Shown here: positions 24,396-33,300 of the stretch, piece after piece
Numbering within the stretch: position 1 is the stretch's first letter
How the letters are laid out: each line of letters begins with the position of its first letter
From: Coptis chinensis
Taxonomy: Eukaryota; Streptophyta; Magnoliopsida; Ranunculales; Ranunculaceae
Length of the DNA stretch: 64,000 nucleotides
NCBI GenBank assembly: GCA_015680905.1
Contig: CM027381.1
Coordinates: forward strand, 18,143,501 to 18,207,500
Direction: 5' to 3'
Notes under the pieces: model-generated
Told to the model about the DNA's origin: nothing
Database searches by the model: none
What the model saw: only the letters and a program-made list of their open reading frames with translations
Program-made: the position numbers and the translations under genes

Positions 24396-24455
24396 TTCTA
24401 CAAAATAAAACCTAACCGAAAAAGATAGAAAAAACTGCGAAACAAACTACACTAA

Positions 24456-25153
24456 GGGGTTGTTCGTTTTTCTGAGCCTCTGAATGCTGAATGTTGGATG
24501 CTAAATGGCCCATCCTCTGAATGCTAAATGCTGATTGTTGAATTCTGAAAAACATGTTTGTTTTCTGTTAGAATAACCTGGCTTTGAAGGCTGAATATAA
24601 ATCATTCGGACAATTTTACTAATGCAATCTATTTTAAACACTAACTTGATTCCTTGTAAAATAAAATATATATTATATTTGAGGAGGGGAGATGATTATC
24701 GAAGAAAAGAAATGATAAATAAATTTATTTAAAATATGCTTTCACAAATATATTTTAACGGTTTATTTTCATATTTCGTTTACTTTCAGAAAATATATAT
24801 GTAATTCTATTTTTAACAAAGTGGATATCATTCACCCAAAAAAATTAAAAAACCCGTGACGTTAATATCAAATTTTGAAGAACCTATTTTGAAGCCATAA
24901 AGGTCAAGATAAGAAAGTAGATGGGTTCTTGAGATTGGGTTTTTAAGAAAGGGCAAGAAGGGACTTCCTCGTTTCAAGTATTAGAATTCAGCATTCTCGA
25001 GAAACTTTGGTGCTGAATGTTGAAGGCTGAAAGTACTACTGAATGCTTAAACTATCTACTTAAAAAAACAAACAAGTTTTGAGCCTCTGAATGCTTAAAA
25101 CTTAAGTTTAAGAGGCTTTGAATGCTGAATTCAAAAAAAAAACAAACAACCCC
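24456..25153. mobile_element. PIF/Harbinger-like MITE, 698 bp
   Basis: It begins GGGGTTGTTCGTTTTT and ends AAAAACAAACAACCCC, an inverted repeat, and is flanked by TAA on both sides (24453-24455 and 25154-25156). The other copy of the duplicated segment has the same site empty with a single TAA (CACTAAATATAAAG near 11780-11793), which proves the insertion and its 3-bp duplication. The subterminal arms are rich in CTGAATGCTGAATG-type repeats in inverted orientation. No ORF is present. The TAA duplication and GGGG... ends fit PIF/Harbinger; hAT is less likely because that would give 8 bp. Confidence 0.88.
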
Positions 25154-26150
25154 TAAATATAAAGTGAACTCCCAAGGAAGTTGATAAATAACAACCTCTT
25201 TGTTATTTATCTTAAAACTGTGAAAACAAGTATCTCACGGGATCTAGACTTCCAATCTTGTTGAAAGACTTCCTAGTTCCTAGTTCTCACATGTATTACT
25301 TCCTTGTTTTTAGCAAAGAAGTTGAATGAATCCTAACAGCCAAATCGACGAGAGTCCACATACTCTAGTCTGAGGCTTAGATAAAAACTTGACATAACGG
25401 AGTTTAAGAATTTTCTAAAACAACATTTTAAACTTGACAGGAGATCGAATATTAATGTGGAAATGAGATTCAGCTATTTGTCCCAAGTTACGTTGTTAAA
25501 GAACACCAACCAATCTAAGTGCAAAAGCAAACATATGTGAAATGTTCAACTACGGAATTTTTGGAAGGGAGTGTTTGGTTCCACGCGTCCAGTATAGACA
25601 CAGAGAGGTGTTTCAGTGTTTGCACAAATAGGTTGTAGGCTAGTTGAGAGATGCATGCATTCAATAAGGACGAGAGCTCAAAATTTTCATGGTCTTACAA
25701 GTTACAACATCTGTTATTTACATTCAATTGGGCGAAACAAGATAGGAATTTTAGGGGCACAACGTTAATTGATGGCACTTCTTCTCAAAGAGCTGATTTA
25801 ATTTGAACCTTTACCATTTCACCGTACTGGCAGTATAAACTTGGGAGCCTAAGAAATGTGTGACAAAACATGGATTTGCTGAACAAAATATTGTGATTTA
25901 GTTGATTAATCTTGAAGATGTATGTTGCCCAATTGCAGCATATTATAGAGCCCCCAAGTAATGGGCCTCCATATTTAAACTTCGCTTAATCAAAAAGAAA
26001 AAAAACTAATCAGAAAATTACTGGTGGAACTTTCGAATTTCTATGACCAAAAACCAAGTGGTCTAACTTTTAGGACCAATCAAATGATAATCTACAATTT
26101 TTGTTACCAAAACCCGAGAGTAACTAAGGGGAGCGGGTAAGACTAACTCG

Positions 26151-27755
26151 AGGAGGCGTAAGTTCACTATGTTTTCCATAAATATCCTTCTCCAAGTTTA
26201 TTTTCCAATCTTCTTTTATTTTATTTTGGTAACAACTAACAACCTTACCCTTTATATGTATGTAGAAACTAGAAACAATGTTAACAGGTATGTGTAGATT
26301 TGAAGAATTGCATTAAAATATATGGTAAGTTAGTTGGAGAGAGATCACTTTTATTTTTTTGAGAATGAGATCACTTTGAATGAGGTATTCTAACAACTTA
26401 TTTCAAATGAAAAAGGCTTAATGGCGTCAAAGACAAAGAAGAGAAGGGAGAGAATCATGCACCATTTTAAAATTAAAAAAAAAAATGTAATAAAACACTT
26501 TATGGCGTTAATATAACTGGGCACATTGGTTAGTCTCGTTTTTGGTAACGAAAATTGTAGATTACCATTTAACACATAATATTAGACTATGAACAATTAT
26601 TGTTCATACTCTTATTGGATTATGAATAATGATTGTTTATAACTCAACAATATGAGGAAGGTATGTTAGAACACTTATTGGACCGAACAATCATTGTTCA
26701 TACCCCTATTGGAGGCAGGACTATGAACTGTGGGGATGGCTTGAAACAAGTCTACTGAAATAATCAAACTCAGGCATTTCAAATTCGACAAAGTTTTGAA
26801 CATTTGGTACTATGCTCACGACTCTAACATTCATAATACAAACTTTCTATTTTCTTAACATTCTCACATTCAGTATACATAAGAGTAACATCACAATCAA
26901 GAATTCGTTTCTTAATCTCATTAGTACTAATTAGGCAAGTCCTTATCCTACGAGGAGGAACCAGCAGGCATATTCATAATAATTTTAGATCTTCTGAACT
27001 CCTAGGATTAAGTCAAAAAATTCTAGGTAAATTTTCTTCCATTAACTAACCCATATTTCTTCATCACTTATTGATGTGCAAAGCCGAAAGCCTAAAGGCT
27101 TTCTAGCTTCAAATTGATAGGCGTTAGATATTGAAAAGTAAAAAATGTTGCAAATGACCAAAAAAAGAAACACAATCTCTTTCGCACCCATCGCCCTATC
27201 TATTCTTCTTAAAAAAAATAAAAAAGGAACCCCTTATAATTTCACATCTTTGTTTCTTTTTGTATCTCTAAAAAATTCATAAACTTCTTGTTCTCAACAG
27301 ACTTCGAGAGAAGGTTTTTCATTTTCTTTCTTTTTATTTTGATTTAAAAAGCTGGTCGGTTGGAGAAGAATCGGAGAATAAGGGTTCGGTTTTTCTCTCG
27401 TGATTTTGTTTTATTTTCTACACTTAATTGTTATAGTTTACAATGTACTATGCCTTTTTTTGCACTTTGGCTACTATACAGTTTCTAAGCCACATTACTA
27501 CATTGTACTATCAAAATATTTGCACTTTGATACTTGGAACCATTTCCGTAATTTTGTGTTGATGTGGCCACGGCCCTATACCACATGTTTGGCCATTTAG
27601 ACATGTGGCATTATTTGTGTGCATAAAACACACATGACCTGCTTTCTTATTCCAGATGATTTTAGAAAACTTGAAATTGTTTCTCACAACGGTCTAATAT
27701 GAAAACCTCTCTTCTACTCCATTTCAAAACAATAACTCTCAAGACCACTTGCAAA
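26151..27755. other. No gene recognised (1.6 kb, AT-rich)
   Basis: I see no coding region. Near 26590-26715 two GAACAAT(T/C)ATTGTTCAT palindromes flank a related half-site (AATAATGATTGTTTATA), suggesting a small decayed inverted-repeat element. Pyrimidine-rich DNA at 27180-27420 precedes the GRF gene and might hold its promoter. Confidence 0.4.
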
Positions 27756-28166
27756 ATGTCCTCCACCTCTATCAATTAGAATCGTTCATGCTTTTGTGGA
27801 GAGCCATCTCCTTTGGTAATTTCAAAGACTATTGGCAATTTGGGAAGAATATTTGTTTGTTGTACAAATTTCAAAACTCATGACTGTGGCTACTTTGATT
27901 GGGAGGACAACATTCCAAAAACAACAAAACAAAGGTTCATTAATTTGTACAAAGAGATTGACAGATTAAAAGAAAGTTTGGGGAAAGCTAACATGAAAAA
28001 GGTGGAGTTGCAAGGAAAATTGAATCTAATTGTTGACTCGAGGAAGAACAAGAGAATGGAGTTGAAGAAAAAGGTGACAACTTTGGAATGCCAGAATTAT
28101 AAGATGAAGAAAACTTGTTTGGTTTTGGTTGTTGTATTCCTGCTTTACAAGTATTTATTTGGTTAA
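27756..28166 (+). pseudogene. GRF-type zinc-finger protein with C-terminal TM (At4g04775-like), premature stop
   Basis: From ATG 27756 the frame reads MSSTSIN, then TAG (27777-27779), then continues in the same frame: NRSCFCGEPSPL, GRIFVCCTNFKTHDCGYFDW (the zf-GRF pattern CxCG...GR.F..C....CxYF.W), a coiled-coil-like basic region (residues about 60-115: INLYKEIDRLKESLGKANMK) and a hydrophobic end CLVLVVVFLLYKYLFG. Plants have many such small proteins of unknown role. A start at Met 27813 would avoid the stop but lose the first zinc ligands. So it is probably a pseudogene, unless the TAG is read through or an upstream exon is spliced in. No LTR or TIR frames it. Confidence 0.75.
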
Positions 28167-28504
28167 TAAGTGATATGCATTGTGTTTCTATAACACTACT
28201 AGTTTCTGTAATGTTGTTTCTATAACTATGACTCAGTTGCTAGTGTCACTATATTTATGTAATGAGTTGTTAGTGTGTGTCTGAAATTGTTTTAGTTGTT
28301 TATGTATTGGAATTGTTTCAGTTTCTGCTACAAAGTTCAATCAAAATGAAATTAAACATAGCAAAAGCAAACATTAAACATCACTACATCAGGACTTGAT
28401 AATTTAACATAGAACAAGACAACCAAGCAAAAAGCAAAACATAGAACAAGACACAAGACACTGCCTAGATAAACCTAAAAACACACTTCAAACATACACC
28501 AAGA

Positions 28505-28930
28505 TATCAGTTGTTAGACTTCTTCGACTTCATACAAACTCCAAATTTTTGCAAAACCGGGATATCCTCTTTAATTTCTTTGCTTGGATGGTGTTAGTGC
28601 TTTGAAGTTGTTGTTCTTGCTAACCTTGGAGATTTTCCAACGTTCTTCTTGTATCCAGGTGGAACTTATGGAGTTGGTTCTCTAGGAGGTTGACTTTCCT
28701 CTCCCTCCTCCAACAACTCAATGATACACATATTTCAACAATCATCACAAGGCTTTAGACTAATGACATCATTCTCATAAACGACCTCCATGAACACCCT
28801 TTTCCCCTACTTTGTTTGTATAAGCTCTAAAATTGCATCAAGTGCTCTTGCAAAAGTTTTGGGTTCTCCCTCAACATGAATCATCTTTCCCTTCACCATT
28901 TTGTTTTTCAAATCTAAACCATAGTAAACA
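28505..28930 (-). pseudogene. Unassigned coding-like fragment
   Basis: On the minus strand a frame with a few stops reads VKGKMIHVEGEPKTFARALD, ILELIQTK, FMEVVYENDVISLKPCDDC, IIELLEEGEESQPPREPTP and ends VLQKFGVCMKSKKSNN before a stop. The amino-acid texture is that of a decayed protein-coding sequence. I do not recognise the family; a C-terminal piece of a transposase-associated protein is possible. The stretch between this and the GRF pseudogene (28167-28504) shows nothing. Confidence 0.35.
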
Positions 28931-29311
28931 ACCTAAACAAATCTTAGAAATGAGAGAACAATAGCTTTCTCTAGGACGGTTTTATAGATTCCATACCAAA
29001 CACCATTAATGATCATCAACTATAAAGTTCAAAATTTTACTCTGTAACACTATTTATAAAGCATTGGTCAATTTTTTTTCAAAATGTTCATTAAAGCATT
29101 CTCCATGACAAAAAAAAAATGTTTTCTTACATTCAAAATATGACACTTGTTCTTTGCATGACCATGTTTGAGATAAGCATACAAAAAGTGACACTTGTTC
29201 CAACAGCAAGTCTTAAAACATAAATACATAGTGTAAAAACAGAACACCAAAATGAGACCAGTTTTACCATATAGTTCATGCACCTTCTATTGTACTTTTT
29301 TCAGTAGTTGA

Positions 29312-29782
29312 TTATTGAGTTCGTAGTGGTGTATTATTTGACCCTTGACTACTTACAAGTTGATCACCTGCACTAGATGACTTCCTTTCTACAACTCTCC
29401 TTTCTTGTGGTGGTTATATAAGACATAAAGCATAATCAATATGTCAAAAACTAAACTAAATTTTAAATTACAGACACTTAAATGAATAAAAAACTTAAAG
29501 AACTTACATGAAAATAATTTCTTCCAGTTGGAGGTAGTATGCATGTGTACTCCATCACCCATTGACACAGTTACTTTTGGTGCAAGTGGAACAGCTAATC
29601 TTGGAGCAGTCTACACAATCATGCACAATGAATAAGACAATGCACTCAAACAAATTTATTGAAAAAATTGAACTAAAACACTCACATTGATGTGAGCTTC
29701 TCTTTCAGTAGTATCAGTGTTTACACCAAGTGGAACAATAATTGGTTCACTTCTTCCTCTTCCTCTTTCAGCCCTAGCTCTT
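29312..29782 (-). pseudogene. Unassigned 3' gene fragment, cut by an Athila LTR
   Basis: Three exon-like minus-strand pieces (about 29782-29690, 29612-29515, 29420-29312) read RARAERGRGRSEPIIVPLGV, TAPRLAVPLAPKVTVSMGDG and ERRVVERKSSSAGDQLVSSQ, ending with a stop at 29312-29314. The texture resembles the basic, low-complexity C terminus of MULE-type transposases, but this is a guess. The upstream part was replaced by the LTR that begins at 29783. The stretch 28931-29311 shows nothing else. Confidence 0.35.
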
Positions 29783-30643
29783 TGAAGTTGGTATTGTGTT
29801 GAGTATTTCAAAGTTGTATTGAATGAGGCTCACCATAAATTATTTGGAGCTTGAATGATTGAGAGTTTTAAAAGGAAGGAAGGTAGGTTTCTTTTAGGAC
29901 TTGTTTGGTTAACTCTAGTTTTATGAAAAACATTAGAAAAACTTATGGAATGAAGAATTGAAAGCATAAACATTGAAAGGAAGAAATGACTTGAAGAAAT
30001 GAAGAACAACTTTAAGGAAATAACTTGATTGAAATGAAGAACAAAGAAATAAATAACTTGATTGAATTGAAGAACAAAAAGTAAAGAACTTGAATGTAAA
30101 TGACTTGAAAAAAATAAAATCCTACATACTCCTACATGATACTAGAATAAGTCTAGGTGCATTCTCTCATCCTACTTTTGAGTTCTTATATCCCTACTTC
30201 TACATAAGACTGATTTGCCCTCTCCCTCTACATTTGAGACGCCTCACCAAGTTTGCTTTATGCTTTTCCTTTTTGTTTTTTCATTTTTCTTTTTGATTTC
30301 TTCTTGATCAAGCTAGGTTTTAGAGAAAGCCTTCTTTTGTATCAAAGACATCTATCTATGGTTTTTTGAGTTAAGGACTTGACTTTCAGCTTTCTAGTTT
30401 GGAGTCCATGGCCTTTGACTTTGACTTTTTAAGCATTTTTTCATAGCAGCTTCGAGTTTTCATAATAAGCGCAAATAAGGCTTCTTTTGATGCTAAGACG
30501 CAACTTTTATGATAAGTATTCTGAATTGCTCTATAACATGAAAAATGCAATAAAAGCTATTAGTTGTCCTTTCATTATCGTAAGAAAGGTCAGAATGCTG
30601 ATAATATAAGGATAATAAAAAACGCACATTTGGGAGCCGATCA
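29783..30643 (-). repeat. LTR of Athila-D (3' LTR, minus orientation)
   Basis: On the minus strand it starts TGATCGGCTCCCAAATGTGC and ends at 29783; it is an inverted copy of 32441-33282. Shared internal marks are the W-box cluster (30412-30434), TTCTTGATCAAGCTAGG(T) and the AACTTGATTGAA-type tandem repeats near 30020-30075. Confidence 0.85.
30412..30434 (-). promoter_or_regulatory. W-box cluster in the Athila-D LTR
   Basis: On the plus strand CCTTTGACTTTGACTTTTTA contains two tandem TTGACT units, the core bound by WRKY transcription factors (W-box TTGAC[C/T], established). The other Athila LTRs carry the same cluster in the equivalent place. Confidence 0.6.
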
Positions 30644-30656
30644 CCACCCCAAATAG

Positions 30657-30682
30657 CATTTTGCTTGTCCTCAAGCAAAGAT
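30657..30682 (-). repeat. Pre-PPT palindrome (Athila-D)
   Basis: On the minus strand TTTGCTTGAGGACAAGCAAA forms an inverted repeat just upstream of the PPT. The same palindrome, slightly changed, precedes the PPT of Athila-B (45160-45185). It is common in plant Athila/Tat elements (established knowledge). Confidence 0.75.
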
Positions 30683-32422
30683 GAGAGAAAAACTAAGATC
30701 ACAAATAAGTAATTTATTATTAATTATACTAATCTTGTTTCCGGAGTGCAATTGCATTGACCATACAACAAGGCCTTAAACCGCTAGGAAGTCCCTAGTG
30801 GACTAACGTTAAGCCTCGTGAGAGTTTTCGGAGAAGGTACTTACAAACTTCTTCTATCTACTACAAAGGGTCTTGTCTCCTTATTTATTCTCAGAAGTCT
30901 ATACATCTCATTAGCGGGGAATAAGGACAAGCTCCTTTGAACTTAGAATAACATATGTACAGTAATTTAATTGTCTAAAGATAAATGCGCAAAACATGGG
31001 CAATGAAATGCGAAAGCAGAGTCGTTTCCAAAACTTTTGGAGAGCGTCCTTAAGGTGGGTTCTCACAGTGGTGTGTTGCAATCACAACTCTCTGATAGAT
31101 TCACTCAAGTTTCATTCTCTCAAGTGTAGTGGGCACTTATATTCCTCACATACACGAATGATGTCTAAAGGAACCGGGGTCGATTGATCATGCTTGCCAC
31201 TTACTATCACACCATCCTATTCCTAATTGAGCTAGATGTCTTTTATTAGGAGTTCCAAGGCTAGGGTGATGATTTAGAAGGAAAAAGGAAGGGAAAAAAA
31301 ATCTGATAAGTTGAGAAATTGGGTCTTCAAGATACTTGTAACTATAGAAGAACCTCATTTTATACTTTGCTTTCGAATTGTGATTCATTCTTTTAGCCTT
31401 TTGGCTTTGTGACTCCATATGATTTTGAAATTTTGGGAGTTCTAACTTTGCTTTTGTTTCTGGTATCGTCTCCTTTTGATTTTGAGCTTTTGGGAGATTT
31501 GATTTTTGACTCTTTTAACTCTTTTGATTTTTTGATTTTTTGATTTTTGATTATTTTTTTAGAGTTTTGGTTTTTGTGGGTATTTATTTTCTTCTCTTTC
31601 TTTCCTTTTCGAAGCAACTAACTGATTTGTTTTTATACAAGGTCTTCTCTTTTCTTTTTCTGATATCCATCCAATTCTCAACTCGTCAGCTAGGTAAGCT
31701 TTTATTTTGTTTTGTAACGGGTTAGGGATTTATGGTGAAGAATAAAAAGGCTTTTAGGATATGGTGAAGGCTCAAGAGGGGTAACTAGAGGAAAACTATC
31801 TTTTTGGGGTTTTAACATTTATTTGGCTATATCGATCCAAAAAGGGCCTAAATTCTCTCCTAAGATATGGCATGATGATTAAGCAAATAGACGTGTGGTC
31901 ATTCTATTCGGACATCCTTTGTGTCATCACTCAATAATCATTCAGATGAGGCTTTTAGTTAGATTCTCATAGAATATGAAATTTAATTGTTCTAATCTTG
32001 GTCTTGGAAACTCACTGCTATATACAATCAAATGCTTATGTATGCCATTCATAGAAAGATGTAGAAACTATTATATGTATATTAGTCTAAGATGCAGAAA
32101 CTATCGGAAACTAACTCTATTGCTATAATGAGACTTCTAAACTTTTTATTCATCATTGAAAAAGGAAACAAGATTTTAAGTATTAAACATAAAAATATTT
32201 TTGGTCTTTTTCGAATTTTTTTTAAGAAAGGAAGAAATATACTATTATATATAATATAGAAAATGCCTAGTTTTTGCAAAATGTTACTATACCACCCCCA
32301 AATAGAAATATGCTTTCTCCTCAAAGTATGAAGAGATAAGAAAAGAGATTACCATAGAAACATGAGCAAAAACGGCGATACACCTGTATTTAGTTATTCA
32401 TAATGAAAATACGCCACCCTTA

Positions 32423-32440
32423 AATAAGTTTGGGGCGTGG
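32423..32440 (+). promoter_or_regulatory. PPT-like tract left of the Athila-A LTR
   Basis: AGTTTGGGGCGTGG directly precedes TGATCAG. It matches the true PPT of Athila-D (ATTTGGGGTGG then TGATCGG, minus strand). A PPT belongs left of a 3' LTR, yet this LTR is followed by a PBS, as a 5' LTR would be. Confidence 0.6.
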
Positions 32441-33282
32441 TGATCAGCTCCCAAATGTGCATTTTATTACCCTTACATTACTGCATTACAACCATTCTTA
32501 CGCATAATGAAAGGACAACTCATAGCTTTTATTGTCTTTTTTAGGTTACAGAGCAATTCAAACCAGTTATCATAAAAACTACATCTTAGCACCAAAAGGA
32601 CCCTTATTTACTCTTATTATGAATACTCGAAGTTGCTATGAAAAAGCGCTAGAAAAGTCAAAGTCAAAGGTGAAAGGTCAAAGACTCTAAACCAGAGAGC
32701 GGAAAGTTAAGTCTTTAACTTAGAAGACCAGAGATAAATGTCCTTCACACAAAAGAAGGTTTTCTCTAAAACCTATCTTGATCAAGAAGAAATCAAAAGC
32801 AAAAGCAAAAAAAAGCAAACTTGGGGAGGTGTTTCAAATGTAATAGGAGAGGGCAAATTAGTCTTTTGTAAAATTAGGGGTATAAGAACTCAAAAGTAGG
32901 ATGAGAGAATGCACCTAGACTTATTCTAGTGTCATGTAGGATTTATTTTCAAGTCATTTTACATTCAAGTCATTTACTTTTTGTTCTTCATTTTCAATCT
33001 AGTTATTTCTTTCAAGTTTGTTCTTCATTCAATCAAGCTATTTCTTTCAAGTTTGTTCTTCATTCAATCAAGTTATTTCTTTCAATGCTTGTGCTTTCAA
33101 TCAATCTTTCAATCAACTAGTCTTTTCTAATGTTCTTCAACTTGAGTTAGCAAAACAAGTCCTAAAGCTAAGATACCTACCTTATCTCCTTCAAGTCTCC
33201 CTTTCATCCAAGTTCTAAATAATTTTTGGTGAACCTCACATCAATCCTTTTTGAAATACTCACCACCACTACCATAACATCA
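32441..33282 (+). repeat. LTR of Athila-A (842 bp)
   Basis: It starts TGATCAGCTCCCAAATGTGC and ends CATAACATCA, followed by the PBS. Its U3 holds a W-box cluster (32655-32690). A tandem repeat of about 37 bp (TTTCAAGTTTGTTCTTCATT, two copies) lies near 33010-33085. Confidence 0.88.
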
Positions 33283-33284
33283 AA

Positions 33285-33300
33285 TGGTGCCGCCGTCATG
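33285..33300 (+). promoter_or_regulatory. Primer-binding site of Athila-A
   Basis: TGGTGCCGCCGTCATG follows the LTR end after two bases. It is a variant of the Athila PBS TGGCGCCGTTGCCGGG. Confidence 0.75.

Larger units (their letters stand above)
24258..26150 (-). repeat. Duplicated segment, copy 2 (with insertions)
   Basis: It is collinear with 11585-12705. Differences visible by eye: a 698-bp MITE at 24456-25153; an insertion of about 65 bp near 25565-25625 that begins GGGAGTGTTTGGTTCC; another of about 65 bp near 25820-25880; and a short A-tract where copy 1 has 57 A. Similarity fades after GGGTAAGACTAACTCG near 26150. No intact gene lies in it. Confidence 0.85.
29783..32395 (-). mobile_element. 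Athila-D: 3' LTR plus truncated 3' UTR, minus strand
   Basis: An LTR (29783-30643) is followed, reading rightward, by a PPT (30644-30656, CCACCCCAAATAG, purine-rich on the minus strand), a palindrome and about 1.7 kb that is collinear with the 3' UTR of Athila-B (45145-46830): shared are GCATTGACCATA, AAGGCCTTAAACC, CCTAGTGGAC, CCTCGTGAGAG and CCTTATTTATTCTCAGA. The match ends near 32395, just before the plus-strand Athila-A PPT and LTR. No ORF of the family remains. It is the tail of an Athila-type element, truncated by recombination. Confidence 0.78.

Noticed and set aside
26390-26575. Hydrophobic minus-strand frame in the unassigned region
   Set aside because: The hydrophobicity comes from A/T-rich codons; no start context or family.
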